Assembly (NCBI GenBank): GCA_041392475.1
Contig: JAWKLZ010000001.1
Location: 1,302,001-1,366,000, forward strand
DNA length: 64,000 bases
Source of the DNA: Chitinophagales bacterium
GTDB lineage: Bacteria > Bacteroidota > Bacteroidia > Chitinophagales > UBA2359
Direction: 5' to 3'
In this document: positions 45,571 through 55,672 of the stretch, in pieces
Layout: every line of letters starts with the position of its first letter
Numbering within the stretch: position 1 is the stretch's first letter
Notes under the pieces: model-generated
Seen by the model: the letters and a program-made list of their open reading frames with translations, nothing else
Database searches by the model: none
What the model was told of the DNA's origin: nothing
Position numbers and translations under genes: made by a program

Positions 45571-46349
45571 CTTCACCGATTCATATATATTTTCAATGCC
45601 TTATGAATATTTGGTATGAAAATTTACATAAACCGTCCATGCTTTATCTGCATATCTAAAGTCTGTTTACTCTCGGTTTCCTACCAAAATAATAGGACTT
45701 CCTACTGTAGAAATTCGGTTGGCATCGACAGCTACTACTCCCTACATACTTGGAGAGGCCATTGCTTCAGCCAATGCCTGAGGTGATTCAAAAGGTATGG
45801 TAAACACTTGGTAAAATGAAGGAATACCAGCAGAACTCGTTAAAAATTTGGTGACGTTTTAAGGCTTGACAGTTTCTGGAATTCCTGTTTTTTCATGAAG
45901 CAGTGACAAAAGTTTGGTATATGCTGCTTCAAATTCTTCTACATTTGTTGGTTGAGGGTAAAGTACAGTTAATTTAATTATAGTATTTTATTTTTAAGTA
46001 TTATTATTTCATTATCAAATGAATATATACAAATTGATGCAAATTACTAATACAATAAGCGTTTATCGTTCATAATTTTTAAACTTGTCCACGGATTTCC
46101 ACCCTATCTTCAAGATTACAAAAAAAATTATCCTTTCTACAAATTATATCCAAACAAAGTATTGAAGCAGAATTATGCAATTTAGACAACCAAACCCTTC
46201 CTCTTGTATCGTCCTCTGATTATATTTTCCTTTACTTTTAGTATCTTTATGAAGCCCTTTTCGCCAGAAACCTCAAAATCTTCATAAACAAACTCTATTC
46301 TAAAAACAGCTTTGATGACAGACACCAATTTGGATATAAAATCCACGAT
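45571..46349. other. Gene-poor stretch containing an EthD-like pseudogene
   Basis: 779 bp between doxX and the 2014-residue surface protein. The only coding trace is the decayed EthD-like gene at 45667-45981 on the minus strand. The remainder, including the 368 bp upstream of the surface protein, shows AT-rich DNA without a gene. Confidence 0.7.
45667..45981 (-). pseudogene. EthD-family protein pseudogene with lost start and two internal stops
   Basis: Read on the minus strand from 45981 the frame gives IKLTVLYPQPTNVEEFEAAY, TKLLSLLHEKTG, a TAA, NVTKFLTSSAGIPSFYQVF, TIPFESPQALAEAMASPSM, a TAG, then GVVAVDANRISTVGSPIILVG and TAA at 45667. This is a full-length EthD/ferredoxin-like domain (about 104 codons). 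The usual initiator Met aligns with ATA, and both stops sit inside conserved segments. No frameshift is present, so the decay is recent. EthD proteins are small dimeric enzymes or accessory proteins of oxidative catabolism. Confidence 0.85.
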
Positions 46350-49300
46350 ATGAAAAAATACCTACTCTTTCTAATACTATTATTTATTAGCTCAATGTTT
46401 TCAACTATTTGGGGGCAAACATACATTATTAGCGAAACAACTGTAACCGATAACTCAGGAACGCTTTTCGATTCAGGAGGTTCTACGGATAATTATGGGA
46501 ACGGTGAATATTACGACTTTACAATATGCCCCACGGATTTCACAGAATGTATCCTAATAGACTTTGTCAGCTTTGATATGAAGCTGGGAGATGTACTACA
46601 AATTATTGATGGGACAAACATTGTAGCAAGTCTAACCAAAAGTGCCAATCCAAAAACTTTTGTAGTTTACAATAGTTGCACCATTATTCGTTTCATTTCC
46701 AACGACCTCAGTACTGCCGAAGGATGGGAACTTACTTGGACAACTTCCACAGATTGCCCACCTCCAGCCCCAAATGACTGCCTAAGAGCCATTCCCGTAT
46801 GTGACAATGGAATTCTGAACTTCAATAGTTTTGGGCCAGGAAATGACGATTTTGCGAGTATCAGCAACCACAAAGGCTGCCTAACAGGAAGCGAACACCA
46901 ATCAGCATGGTACAAGATAAGAGTAGGCGATCATCCTACCGATGGGGGTATGTTAGAATTTGTACTCACTCCAGAAGCAGGAGCTGATGAAGACTATGAT
47001 TTTGCTATTTATGGCCCCAACCTCAATTGCAACGACTTAGGCGATCCTGTACGCTGTTCTTATGCCGATGACAACTGCCATTTTTGCCCCGAAACAGGGC
47101 TTGGATATGGCGCAACAGATTTTTCGGAAGGAGCAGCCTGTCCTACCTGCGACGGCTTTGTTGCAGCTTTGTCCGTTTTGCCAGGCGAAACCTACTATTT
47201 ATTGATAGACAACTTCAATGAAAGTTTTGACGGATTTGAACTCACTTGGGGACCAGATGTTATCCTCGATTGCAGTCTGCTCAACTGTGATTTGATTGCC
47301 CACGCCGAAGCCATTGGAGAAACCATTATTTGCAGCACTGGCCCCAACATACAATTGCAGGGGCTATTTGAAAACAACGACAGTATTCCCTCTTATGAAT
47401 GGCAAGCCGACCCGCCCGAAGCCGTTGGTTTTCTGAACAATCCATTTTCGCCCAATCCCATTGTAGTAGCAGACAGCATTCGACAAGACTTCAACCGCTT
47501 TGTTGTTTACACCCTCACAGTGAGAGATGGCGACTGCGTAGCAAGAGACAATGTTACGGTACAAATTTTTAGCGTACCCGAACCTCCAACAACAGATACA
47601 CTTTTGAACTACTGCGTAGGAGATGAGATCAACAGACTCGAAATATCTACCCTTTCTGCAGGTGAGTTCAGTTGGTACAATGCCAATCCTGCATTGAATC
47701 CAACGCTTACCCCACTGCATGAAGGCATTTATTATCAACCTCTTATCAATGGAAACATAGCAGGCACACACCATTATTGGGCTACAGAGACCAATAATAT
47801 TTGTACGGGCGAACCCACTGCCATCACCCTCAACATTTTTCCCGTTCCCGAATTGGCCAACATTCCCGAACAAGCCATCTGCTCCAATAGCTTCAATTTG
47901 GCAGACTTGCATTTGGTAGATGTAAACGGCTTAGACCTAAGCGAAGCCAATCGGCAATATTTCATCAGTCCAGACTTAGCACCTAGTTCTGCCACCGATT
48001 CCATAGTCACCAAAAGTGGGATTTACTGGATCATGGTAGATTATTATGGATGTATAGATGCACAATCAGTCACTGTGAAATTGGGCGATTTGAGCATTGA
48101 AGTACAAACAGAGGATGCAGATTGTGGTGAAACCAATGGCAGTGCCACCGTTTTCACCAGCAATGGCGTACCTCCCTACACCTATCAATGGAGTCCCGAC
48201 CCCAACCAAAATGATCCAACAGTAAACAATTTGGCAGCAGGCATTTACAATGTCACCATTGGCGATGCTACGGGTTGTATCATCAAAAAACAGTTTGCCA
48301 TTTTCGCCCCACCTCTTCCCAATGCTGCCGTTTCCAGCAATCTAACCGTAGCCTGTTTGGGCGATACCGTACAATTGTTTGGTGCTACATTTTCAGCGGG
48401 ATTGGACATCAGTTATTTGTGGACAGGACCCAATGGGTTCTCCACCACCGAACAAAATCCAAAAGTGGTGATATCCGAAGTAGGACAAGCCAATACATTC
48501 AGCCTCATTGTAACCGTTGACGGCTGTGTTTCTCCGCCCAAAAGCCTTGAATTGTTTGCACTACCCACTCCAATAGCCACAATCATTAACGATGGCCCTA
48601 GTTGTGAAAATGCTCCTATTACCCTTTCTGCTGAGGTCAATGCCAGCGGCAATGGATCCAACCTCGAATATTACTGGAATAGCCCCGAAGGCTTGGTCGG
48701 AATAAATAAGACACTAATTATTGACAATCCAATAGACAACACTCCTTATACTTTGGTAGTAAGAGGAGGAACGTGTTGGTCAGATACAGTAAGCACAGTT
48801 ATCACTGTTCAACAATTACCCAACATTGAAGTCAGCAACAGTAGTCCAGTTTGTATTGGTGAAGATATCACATTGCAGGCCAATATTGAAGCCAATGGCG
48901 AGACTATCGAATACCAATGGAAAGGCCCCAATTTTACCTCACAAGCACAAAACCCCATTGTAGAAAATGCCGTTGAAGGAGGCTTTTATGAGTTGATTGC
49001 TACTGTAAATGGATGCTCATCTGCTCCAATTGGCACCTACATAGAATACCATTCTCAGCCAGACTTACCCAGTTCTCTCCCTTCAATTTTTGCATGTGCG
49101 CCACCTTTTGACCTGACAACGCTTGAAATAATCGACAACAATGGCAACGATTTAAACCTCTCTTACTTCAATGACAACAACGGCACTGTGGGTGAACTGC
49201 TGCAAAGCCCAATTGTTGAAGGCATTGATTATTACTGGGTTATCGGCGAAACCTCAGAAGGCTGCAAAGACAGTGTTCGCATCACAACTGCTATTTATCC

Positions 49301-52300
49301 AAAACCTATTGCAAAATTCAATGTGAGCAAATCGCTTGTTTGTGCCGATGAAACAGATTTTATCGTTGTCACCTTCAATGGCACTGTACAAAACTCCACG
49401 ACTGCTTTGTTCAATTGGGACTTCGATGGAGGAATCGCCAATCCTGGCACAGGCAGAGGCCCTCACCAAGTACGGTGGAATACTTCTGGTAACAAAACCA
49501 TTCGCTTGCAAGTCATCGAAAATGGATGCCCTTCAATAGAATTTCAACAAGATATCACCACTTCGCCAGCCTTAGAACCACCTATCGTCAATTGCATCGA
49601 AAGTGGTACCAACTTTGTGCATTTTGATTGGGAAGACATGGCAAATGTCAACAACTTTGAAATCATTTACACCGTCAACAATGGCGCAGCTACAACCATC
49701 ATTCGCTCCAATTCTGATTTGATTGTCAATAATTTAAGCCCAGATGATGATGTACACATTGAAGTGAGGGCATTGGGCGAAGTGCCTTGCGGTGACAGCG
49801 AATGGGCTTTTGCAGACTGCAAAGCAATCAATTGTCCGCTTGTCAATTTGACAATCAACGGATTAGATGCCGCATATTGCAGGGATGCTTCACCCGTCAA
49901 TTTGGTGGGCGAACCCTTTGGCGGAACGTTTAGCGGTGTAGGAGTAGTTGGCAATCAATTCTTTCCGAACCAAGTTGGAGCAACAGGCAACAGTACCATT
50001 TTTTACACCTACACCGATACTGCAACCGACTGTGAATACAGTACAAGTCAAAACGTGGAGGTTTACAATTTGCCCAATGCTTTGTTTGAATTGAGCGCAT
50101 CCGAAATTTGTGCAGAGGGTGGCAGCATTGTAGTTACCTACACAGGCAATGCCTCTACTGCTGCAAATTTTGAATGGGATTTTGACGGCGGCAATGCAGT
50201 TCCTTCAAATGGAATTGGGCCTCATGTTGTGGATTGGAACGGCAATAGTGGCAACTTCAACATCTCATTGAATGTCAGCGAAAACGGCTGCAATGCCATG
50301 CCTTATACTCAATCCGTCAACATTGTTGAAGCACTCAGCCCTCCTGAAGTGACTTGTGTGGAAGTTTCTACCAATTCGGTCACATTTGAATGGGGAACCT
50401 TGGGCGGTTTGGTGAATTACCAAATCAGCTACTACGTGAACAATGTGTTGCAAGACAGCTTCAACAGCAACGATACTCAATTATTTGTCAGCAATTTAGA
50501 ATCGAACGATGAAGTAGTGATTGAAGTCATTATTGTGAACAATGGCGTTTGTGGCAACAGCGAAATGAGAACAGCGAATTGTGTGGCGCAAGAATGTCCG
50601 ATAGTCGAATTGAGTTTTGTCGACCTTCAAACCGAGTTTTGTGTGGGGGATGCCTCCTTCAATGTAGCGGCAAATCCTCCAAATGGCTTGTTTTATTTGG
50701 ATGGTGCGCCCATTACTGCCATTGAACCCACCAATTTGACTGCCGATGAATACCTTTTGGAGTATGTCTATGAAACAGATAATTGCAGCTATGCGATTGA
50801 CCAAACGATTGTCATTCATGCCATTCCGACTGCAAATTTCAGTTTATCAGCAACGGAAGTTTGTTTGGAGGAAGACAATCAGGTTTCGACTATTTATGAA
50901 GGAACTGCGGGCGCAAATGCCAGTTTTGAATGGGATTTTGGAAGTGGCTTCTCTCCTACTTTTGAAGGTGTGGGCCCACATACTATTGAATGGAATGATG
51001 TTGGCACACAAACAGTAGGCTTAACCGTTGAGGAAAATGGCTGTCGTTCAGAAATGTTGCAGCAAACCGTTGAAGTGATTCGCCCACTTCAAACGCCTCA
51101 AATTATATGTGCGGAAGTCACGCTGCAATCTGTGCGGTTTGAATGGAATGACATTGAAGAATCTGAAGGATATGAAATTCAGGTTTTTGTCAATACTGTG
51201 CAAACTTCAATAGATACGACTTTCAACCTAAGTTTTGGTGTTGACAACCTCAATACTTTGGATGAAGTGGAAGTTTTCATTACCGCTTTGGGCGGCGACC
51301 CTTGCGGTAATAGCGAAACGGCTGGTCAAATTTGTGTGGCTAAAGACTGTCCCGATATTAGCCCTTCTATCGAAAATCTGGCTGTGGGATATTGTCAAGA
51401 CGCTGAAAATGTGGACTTGACTGCAACGCCAACGGGGGGTGTTTTTAGTGGTGAAGGAGTGGTGGGCAATGAATTTCAGCCGAGCAGTTTATCCGCAGGC
51501 ACTTACACCATTTTGTACGATTGGACGGACGAAAACGACTGCTCATACGGCACACAAGAAACCGTTGAAGTATTTGAACCACAGGCCTTTGACCTATCCA
51601 TTCCGCTTGTTTCTTGCAAGGGAGATGCCGTTTTATTGACCCTTTCGGGTGCTTTGGACAACATTGCAGTGTTGGATTGGCTGTATGAACAAAACAGTGC
51701 TTCGCTCGAAGATTTGGGCAATTTTGTGTATGCTATCACCTGGCAAACATCGGGAAATCAATTGGTTGAATTGAACATTGAAGATGTGAATGGTTGCCAC
51801 ACTTTTGTAAGCGGCAATGTGGAGGTCTATGATTTGGAGGTATTCACCCTTCCCGATACAAGGATTGAAAAGGGTGATTCGATTGAATTGACGAGTCAAA
51901 TTGTGTCCGATGTTTCTACGGTGTTTGATTATGTGTGGATGTCGGATGGCGAAAACTTTGACTGCCCAAACTGTGCGAGTATTGTGGTCAGCCCTGATAC
52001 ACTGACGGTTTACGAATTGTTGGTGACGGATGAAAATGGATGTGCTGCCCAAACTTCGGTGCAGATTGAGGTGGAAGAAGAAGATACAGAAAACCCCATT
52101 GAAGTAGAGCCTCCTACAAGCCCTAAGGTGATTGTACCCAACGCTTTTTCTCCGAATAGGGATGGCTTCAACGATGTTTTTCGCATTTTTGGCTATCAAA
52201 TCAAAAGTGTGGAATGGCAGATATTCAACCGTTGGGGAAAACAGGTTTTTGCCGCTACTGACGCTTCAATGGCTTGGGACGGTCGCTTCAAAGGACAAGA

Positions 52301-52394
52301 TCAACCGATTGGCACTTATGTCTATACGGCAATTGTTGTTTTTGAGGATGGTACGCAGGAATTGATACAAGGGAATTTTACGCTGATTCGGTAA
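46350..52394 (+). CDS. Giant T9SS-secreted adhesin-like protein with gliding-motility-type C-terminal domain
   Basis: 2014 residues. Signal peptide MKKYLLFLILLFISSMFSTIWG; a CUB-like domain (about 25-130, DNSGTLFDSGGSTDNYGNGEYYDF); a PPC-like region with SAWYKIRVGDHPTDGG and YDFAIYG; then many Ig/PKD-like modules (PYTYQWSPDPNQND, YLWTGPNGFS, FNWDFDGGIANPGTG, FEWDFDGGNAVPSNG, FEWDFGSGFSPTFEG) alternating with fibronectin-like modules (VTFEWGTLGGLVNYQISYYV, FEWNDIEESEGYEIQVFV). It ends in the CHU_C/type B sorting domain (VPNAFSPNRDGFNDVFRI...NRWGKQVF...WDGRFKGQDQPIGTYVY). These modules recur at about 270-residue spacing, indicating internal duplication. A cell-surface adhesin or gliding-associated protein is inferred. 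It is followed after 43 bp by another T9SS gene. Confidence 0.94.
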   Translation: MKKYLLFLILLFISSMFSTIWGQTYIISETTVTDNSGTLFDSGGSTDNYGNGEYYDFTICPTDFTECILIDFVSFDMKLGDVLQIIDGTNIVASLTKSANPKTFVVYNSCTIIRFISNDLSTAEGWELTWTTSTDCPPPAPNDCLRAIPVCDNGILNFNSFGPGNDDFASISNHKGCLTGSEHQSAWYKIRVGDHPTDGGMLEFVLTPEAGADEDYDFAIYGPNLNCNDLGDPVRCSYADDNCHFCPETGLGYGATDFSEGAACPTCDGFVAALSVLPGETYYLLIDNFNESFDGFELTWGPDVILDCSLLNCDLIAHAEAIGETIICSTGPNIQLQGLFENNDSIPSYEWQADPPEAVGFLNNPFSPNPIVVADSIRQDFNRFVVYTLTVRDGDCVARDNVTVQIFSVPEPPTTDTLLNYCVGDEINRLEISTLSAGEFSWYNANPALNPTLTPLHEGIYYQPLINGNIAGTHHYWATETNNICTGEPTAITLNIFPVPELANIPEQAICSNSFNLADLHLVDVNGLDLSEANRQYFISPDLAPSSATDSIVTKSGIYWIMVDYYGCIDAQSVTVKLGDLSIEVQTEDADCGETNGSATVFTSNGVPPYTYQWSPDPNQNDPTVNNLAAGIYNVTIGDATGCIIKKQFAIFAPPLPNAAVSSNLTVACLGDTVQLFGATFSAGLDISYLWTGPNGFSTTEQNPKVVISEVGQANTFSLIVTVDGCVSPPKSLELFALPTPIATIINDGPSCENAPITLSAEVNASGNGSNLEYYWNSPEGLVGINKTLIIDNPIDNTPYTLVVRGGTCWSDTVSTVITVQQLPNIEVSNSSPVCIGEDITLQANIEANGETIEYQWKGPNFTSQAQNPIVENAVEGGFYELIATVNGCSSAPIGTYIEYHSQPDLPSSLPSIFACAPPFDLTTLEIIDNNGNDLNLSYFNDNNGTVGELLQSPIVEGIDYYWVIGETSEGCKDSVRITTAIYPKPIAKFNVSKSLVCADETDFIVVTFNGTVQNSTTALFNWDFDGGIANPGTGRGPHQVRWNTSGNKTIRLQVIENGCPSIEFQQDITTSPALEPPIVNCIESGTNFVHFDWEDMANVNNFEIIYTVNNGAATTIIRSNSDLIVNNLSPDDDVHIEVRALGEVPCGDSEWAFADCKAINCPLVNLTINGLDAAYCRDASPVNLVGEPFGGTFSGVGVVGNQFFPNQVGATGNSTIFYTYTDTATDCEYSTSQNVEVYNLPNALFELSASEICAEGGSIVVTYTGNASTAANFEWDFDGGNAVPSNGIGPHVVDWNGNSGNFNISLNVSENGCNAMPYTQSVNIVEALSPPEVTCVEVSTNSVTFEWGTLGGLVNYQISYYVNNVLQDSFNSNDTQLFVSNLESNDEVVIEVIIVNNGVCGNSEMRTANCVAQECPIVELSFVDLQTEFCVGDASFNVAANPPNGLFYLDGAPITAIEPTNLTADEYLLEYVYETDNCSYAIDQTIVIHAIPTANFSLSATEVCLEEDNQVSTIYEGTAGANASFEWDFGSGFSPTFEGVGPHTIEWNDVGTQTVGLTVEENGCRSEMLQQTVEVIRPLQTPQIICAEVTLQSVRFEWNDIEESEGYEIQVFVNTVQTSIDTTFNLSFGVDNLNTLDEVEVFITALGGDPCGNSETAGQICVAKDCPDISPSIENLAVGYCQDAENVDLTATPTGGVFSGEGVVGNEFQPSSLSAGTYTILYDWTDENDCSYGTQETVEVFEPQAFDLSIPLVSCKGDAVLLTLSGALDNIAVLDWLYEQNSASLEDLGNFVYAITWQTSGNQLVELNIEDVNGCHTFVSGNVEVYDLEVFTLPDTRIEKGDSIELTSQIVSDVSTVFDYVWMSDGENFDCPNCASIVVSPDTLTVYELLVTDENGCAAQTSVQIEVEEEDTENPIEVEPPTSPKVIVPNAFSPNRDGFNDVFRIFGYQIKSVEWQIFNRWGKQVFAATDASMAWDGRFKGQDQPIGTYVYTAIVVFEDGTQELIQGNFTLIR

Positions 52395-52437
52395 TGAGGC
52401 AAGGAAGATCTTAACTCTATCTAAATCAACAACAACA

Positions 52438-54018
52438 ATGACTACAAACCGCTACAAACACTGCTTATTTTATTCTCTTTTATGCCTGTTATTTCTGCAA
52501 TTCATCACTGCTCAACCCACCACTTTCAATACCCATATTGATGTTAATGAGAATAGCGATTCAGGTAGAGATATCCTTCAATTAGCAGACAGTTCATTTA
52601 TCCTAATCAGTCAAAGTGCTTGTTATTCTAGTCAGACCTTTGCTGGGCATGTAGGTTGTGTAGTGGTTGCTAAGACCAATCGTTATGGAGAAGTATTGTG
52701 GAAGCGTGAATATAAAAATCCAGCATACATTTATCATGCAGCAGGGATAGTTGCTGCTACTGATGGAGGTTTCCTTATTGGTAGTGAGGCAGATATACCT
52801 AACAAAGGTCTTCAAAAATATCTGATGAAAATTAGCAGCGAAGGCGATAGCCTATGGCTAAAGCATTATGGGGAATTTATAGACGAAGACCTCATTAGTG
52901 CCTACACAGGCACGCCCGATGGACATCTATTGCTGTTGGGGGAGATTGGGAAATTTGGACAAAACGATTCTTGGGATATATGCCTGACCAAATTAGACCA
53001 AGAAGGCAATCCGATATGGCAGAAACGATATGGAGGAGAAGGTTTGGAAGATGGAAGTGACATTGCCATAGACAATGATGGAGGATATTTGATAGGGGGC
53101 GCAAGTAGAAGCTTTAGTGAAGATGGAACACCTCGGGCTTATCTCATCAAAACTGATACAGCAGGCAATGAACTATGGAATAAGGTCTATGAATATTGTG
53201 ATGCCAGCTCCACCAGAACTTATATAGAAACCTTACCCAATCATTCGGGCTATCTAAAGTCTTGTGCTATAGATACAGTTTACGCTTCTGGACGAAACAA
53301 TACCATTGCTGCGATTCATCGCCTTGATTTGGACTTTAAGAATGTGTGGACTTACTACATCGAGCCAGAAGAAATTCACTATATAAAGGGAGGCAGACCT
53401 TTTCCTATGAAGGATGGCAGTATTTGGATAGTCGGGGCAGACGAAACACCGATAGAAGAAGGAGGAGAAACCTCCTACACAGGTTGGATAGCGAAGCTAA
53501 GTGCGGAGGGAGAGCTACTTTGGGAACGTCAGTATTTCCCCGAAAACAAAGGACTGTTACCGAGACTGACAGACTTGGTAGAAACTCATGATGGCGGAGT
53601 CGCTTTGACAGGTTTGTATTCCTATCGTGAAAACGGCATCACTCGCAACGACATCTGGCTCTTAAAACTCGACCAAGACGGCTGCATTGAATCGGGCTGT
53701 GACGATGATTATTTGATATTGGGTGATACAGTGGTGGGGATTGAAGATGTGGAAAATGGAGAGGTGGTTTTTGAGGTTTATCCCAATCCCAATAGTGGAC
53801 AAGCAAATTTTCACATACAAAAAGATTTGTTATTGAAGGGAAACACACAAGTACAAATCTTAGACATCAATGGTCGTCTGCTCCAAGAATACAACTGTCC
53901 AAAGAACAACAAAGTGCTTTCTATCAACACTCAATCTTTGGAAAATGGGCTGTATATCTGTACCTTGATAAGCAAAGGACAAATCATTGCCTATACCAAA
54001 ATGTCGGTGATTAAATAG
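52438..54018 (+). CDS. T9SS type A secreted protein with beta-propeller-like repeats
   Basis: 526 residues. A signal peptide lies within residues 1-25 (HCLFYSLLCLLFLQFITAQ). Delta-60-like repeats follow, each with a DGG[YF]LIGG/W motif (TDGGFLIGSEADIP, NDGGYLIGGASRS, DGGVALTGLYSYRENG) and KIxxxGxxLWxKxYG strands, forming a predicted six- to seven-bladed propeller. The type A sorting domain begins VFEVYPNPNSGQANF and ends ENGLYICTLISKGQIIAYTKMSVIK. The same repeat type opens the 1724-residue protein. It is probably co-transcribed with the upstream giant gene. Confidence 0.92.
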   Translation: MTTNRYKHCLFYSLLCLLFLQFITAQPTTFNTHIDVNENSDSGRDILQLADSSFILISQSACYSSQTFAGHVGCVVVAKTNRYGEVLWKREYKNPAYIYHAAGIVAATDGGFLIGSEADIPNKGLQKYLMKISSEGDSLWLKHYGEFIDEDLISAYTGTPDGHLLLLGEIGKFGQNDSWDICLTKLDQEGNPIWQKRYGGEGLEDGSDIAIDNDGGYLIGGASRSFSEDGTPRAYLIKTDTAGNELWNKVYEYCDASSTRTYIETLPNHSGYLKSCAIDTVYASGRNNTIAAIHRLDLDFKNVWTYYIEPEEIHYIKGGRPFPMKDGSIWIVGADETPIEEGGETSYTGWIAKLSAEGELLWERQYFPENKGLLPRLTDLVETHDGGVALTGLYSYRENGITRNDIWLLKLDQDGCIESGCDDDYLILGDTVVGIEDVENGEVVFEVYPNPNSGQANFHIQKDLLLKGNTQVQILDINGRLLQEYNCPKNNKVLSINTQSLENGLYICTLISKGQIIAYTKMSVIK

Positions 54019-54032
54019 GCTTTTAAAAAATA

Positions 54033-54407
54033 GGGTGCATCCCAAATTGTCGTAAGGTGGTGTCGGTACGCTGTACCTTTTATTGGTTTCCGCATTGATT
54101 GTTTATATTACTTAAACCCACCCCTTACCCCTCCCAAGAGGGGAATTTCCCACTTCGTACAAGTATTCCCCTCCTTGGAGGGGCAGGGGTGGGTTGCGAT
54201 TTATTCCTTTTTAATGCGAAGACCTATATTGACTCCTTCAATAATGTCCTACAAATAGGGTCAGAGCTACGCTCCTAAAAATTTGTGTATCAGGAGCGTA
54301 GCTCCGACCCTGTTTGTAGAGTGTGGAAGATAAAATGTTTTGAGGTGCGTAGCATCGTCACCAGTTGTCAAATAATTTTTCAAAATATGACAATTTGGGA
54401 TGCACCC
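54033..54407. mobile_element. MITE-like element with 19-bp terminal inverted repeats and nested palindromes
   Basis: Perfect 19-bp inverted termini (GGGTGCATCCCAAATTGTC at 54033-54051, its complement at 54389-54407) enclose 375 bp without coding potential. Inside are an arm pair of about 30 bp at 54115-54145/54166-54195 (AACCCACCCCT...GGGGAA, one indel), a 26-nt arm pair at 54251-54276/54292-54317 with only two mismatches, and an imperfect pair near 54055-54085/54340-54365. No target duplication was seen. It begins 14 bp after the stop of the upstream T9SS gene. A non-autonomous transposable element or a large structured intergenic repeat is likely. Confidence 0.75.
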
Positions 54408-54503
54408 GAATAAACTACAAAAGTCTCATTCCACTAAAATCTTCGATGAACCAAAAAACTAAACAGCACCATTTTCCTTTTCACCCTTCAAATTTCAACA
54501 ATC

Positions 54504-55463
54504 ATGTACACCATCATCGGCTGTGGCGTTTCAGGTTTGACCACAGGCATTTGTTTGTTAGAAGCGGGTTATGCCAATGTGAAAATTATTTCCGCCTCAC
54601 TTCCACCACAAACGACCTCCAATAAAGCAGCAGCAATTTGGTTTCCCTACAAAGCCGAACCACAGGATTTGGTATTGAAGTGGAGTATGGAATCTTATGC
54701 CGTTTTTGAAGCATTGTCCAAACAAACTTCAACGGGTATTCACTTTGTAGATTGGTGTATGTTGGAGCGTTTGACCTCTGATGTTATTCCCTGGTGGGTA
54801 GCCGATTTACCACCCCATGCTTACCGAAAGGCTAGGGCAGACGAACTTCCAGAAGGCTACCAGCAGGCGCATATTGCGAATGTTCCGATGATCGAAACAC
54901 CTATTTACATGCAGTATTTGTTGCAGCGATTTGAAGCGAATGGAGGTAGGATTGAAGTCGGAATGGTGAAAAACATTGCAGATCTTTTGCAGCAATATCC
55001 CGAAACTACGGTGGTGAACTGTACAGGTTTGGGCGCAAAAACATTGTGCAAGGACGATGCACTTTACCCCATACAAGGACACATTGTTCAGTTAGAAGCG
55101 TCTGATAACGAGTGTATTCTTTATTTGGCTGACCAAGAAAAACCGAATGATTTGACTTATATGATGCCCCGAAAAGATTGTATTGTTTTAGGAGGTACGG
55201 CAGAGGAACATGAATATGGTCTGGAGGTGGATGAAAAAGTAGTGGAAGGTATTTTAGAACGTTGTGAGCGATTGCAGCCTCGATTGAAGGGAAAAAAGGT
55301 GATAGGGGCTTATGTGGGTTTACGTCCTTATCGGTCGGTGATCCGATTGGAGAAAGAAGCAGATTTACAGGTCATTCACAATTATGGACATGGCGGAAGT
55401 GGTTTTACGGTATCATGGGGCTGTGCAAAAGAGGTAGTACGACTAATTGCAGAAAAAAACTAA
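54504..55463 (+). CDS. D-amino acid oxidase-like FAD-dependent oxidoreductase
   Basis: 319 residues. N-terminal FAD-binding GxGxxG (MYTIIGCGVSGLTTGICLLEAG), SNKAAAIWFPYKAEP, NCTGLGAKTL, a substrate-side VGLRPYRSVIRLEKE with the carboxylate-binding Arg, and NYGHGGSGFTVSWGCAKEVV near the C-terminus, all typical of D-amino acid/D-aspartate oxidases. It would oxidise a D-amino acid to a 2-oxo acid, ammonia and H2O2. Substrate not determinable. The preceding MITE-like element separates it from the surface-protein operon. Confidence 0.92.
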   Translation: MYTIIGCGVSGLTTGICLLEAGYANVKIISASLPPQTTSNKAAAIWFPYKAEPQDLVLKWSMESYAVFEALSKQTSTGIHFVDWCMLERLTSDVIPWWVADLPPHAYRKARADELPEGYQQAHIANVPMIETPIYMQYLLQRFEANGGRIEVGMVKNIADLLQQYPETTVVNCTGLGAKTLCKDDALYPIQGHIVQLEASDNECILYLADQEKPNDLTYMMPRKDCIVLGGTAEEHEYGLEVDEKVVEGILERCERLQPRLKGKKVIGAYVGLRPYRSVIRLEKEADLQVIHNYGHGGSGFTVSWGCAKEVVRLIAEKN

Positions 55464-55471
55464 ATGCTTTA

Positions 55472-55672
55472 TTATAAAATTTTACAATTCATCTCTTTAG
55501 ATGTGTATTCAAAATTCATCACCAACTCCACGACTGTATCTTCTTCAATGGGTTGTGTACATTTCTCTTGTGAGCAACACACTGTATCGACACAAGAAAC
55601 CATTCCCATAAAAACGAAAAAGACCATTGTTAAGCCAAGTATCCATCTTATTTGTGTTTGAGTTAGCAGCAT
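55472..55672 (-). CDS. Possible small lipoprotein
   Basis: 66 residues on the minus strand. A hydrophobic N-terminus (IRWILGLTMVFFVFMG) ends in a lipobox-like MVSC at residues 24-27, followed by a cysteine-rich, acidic part (DTVCCSQEKCTQPIEEDTV). The lipoprotein-like layout is suggestive, but the frame is short and I know no family. Confidence 0.38.
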   Translation of the reverse strand: MLLTQTQIRWILGLTMVFFVFMGMVSCVDTVCCSQEKCTQPIEEDTVVELVMNFEYTSKEMNCKIL

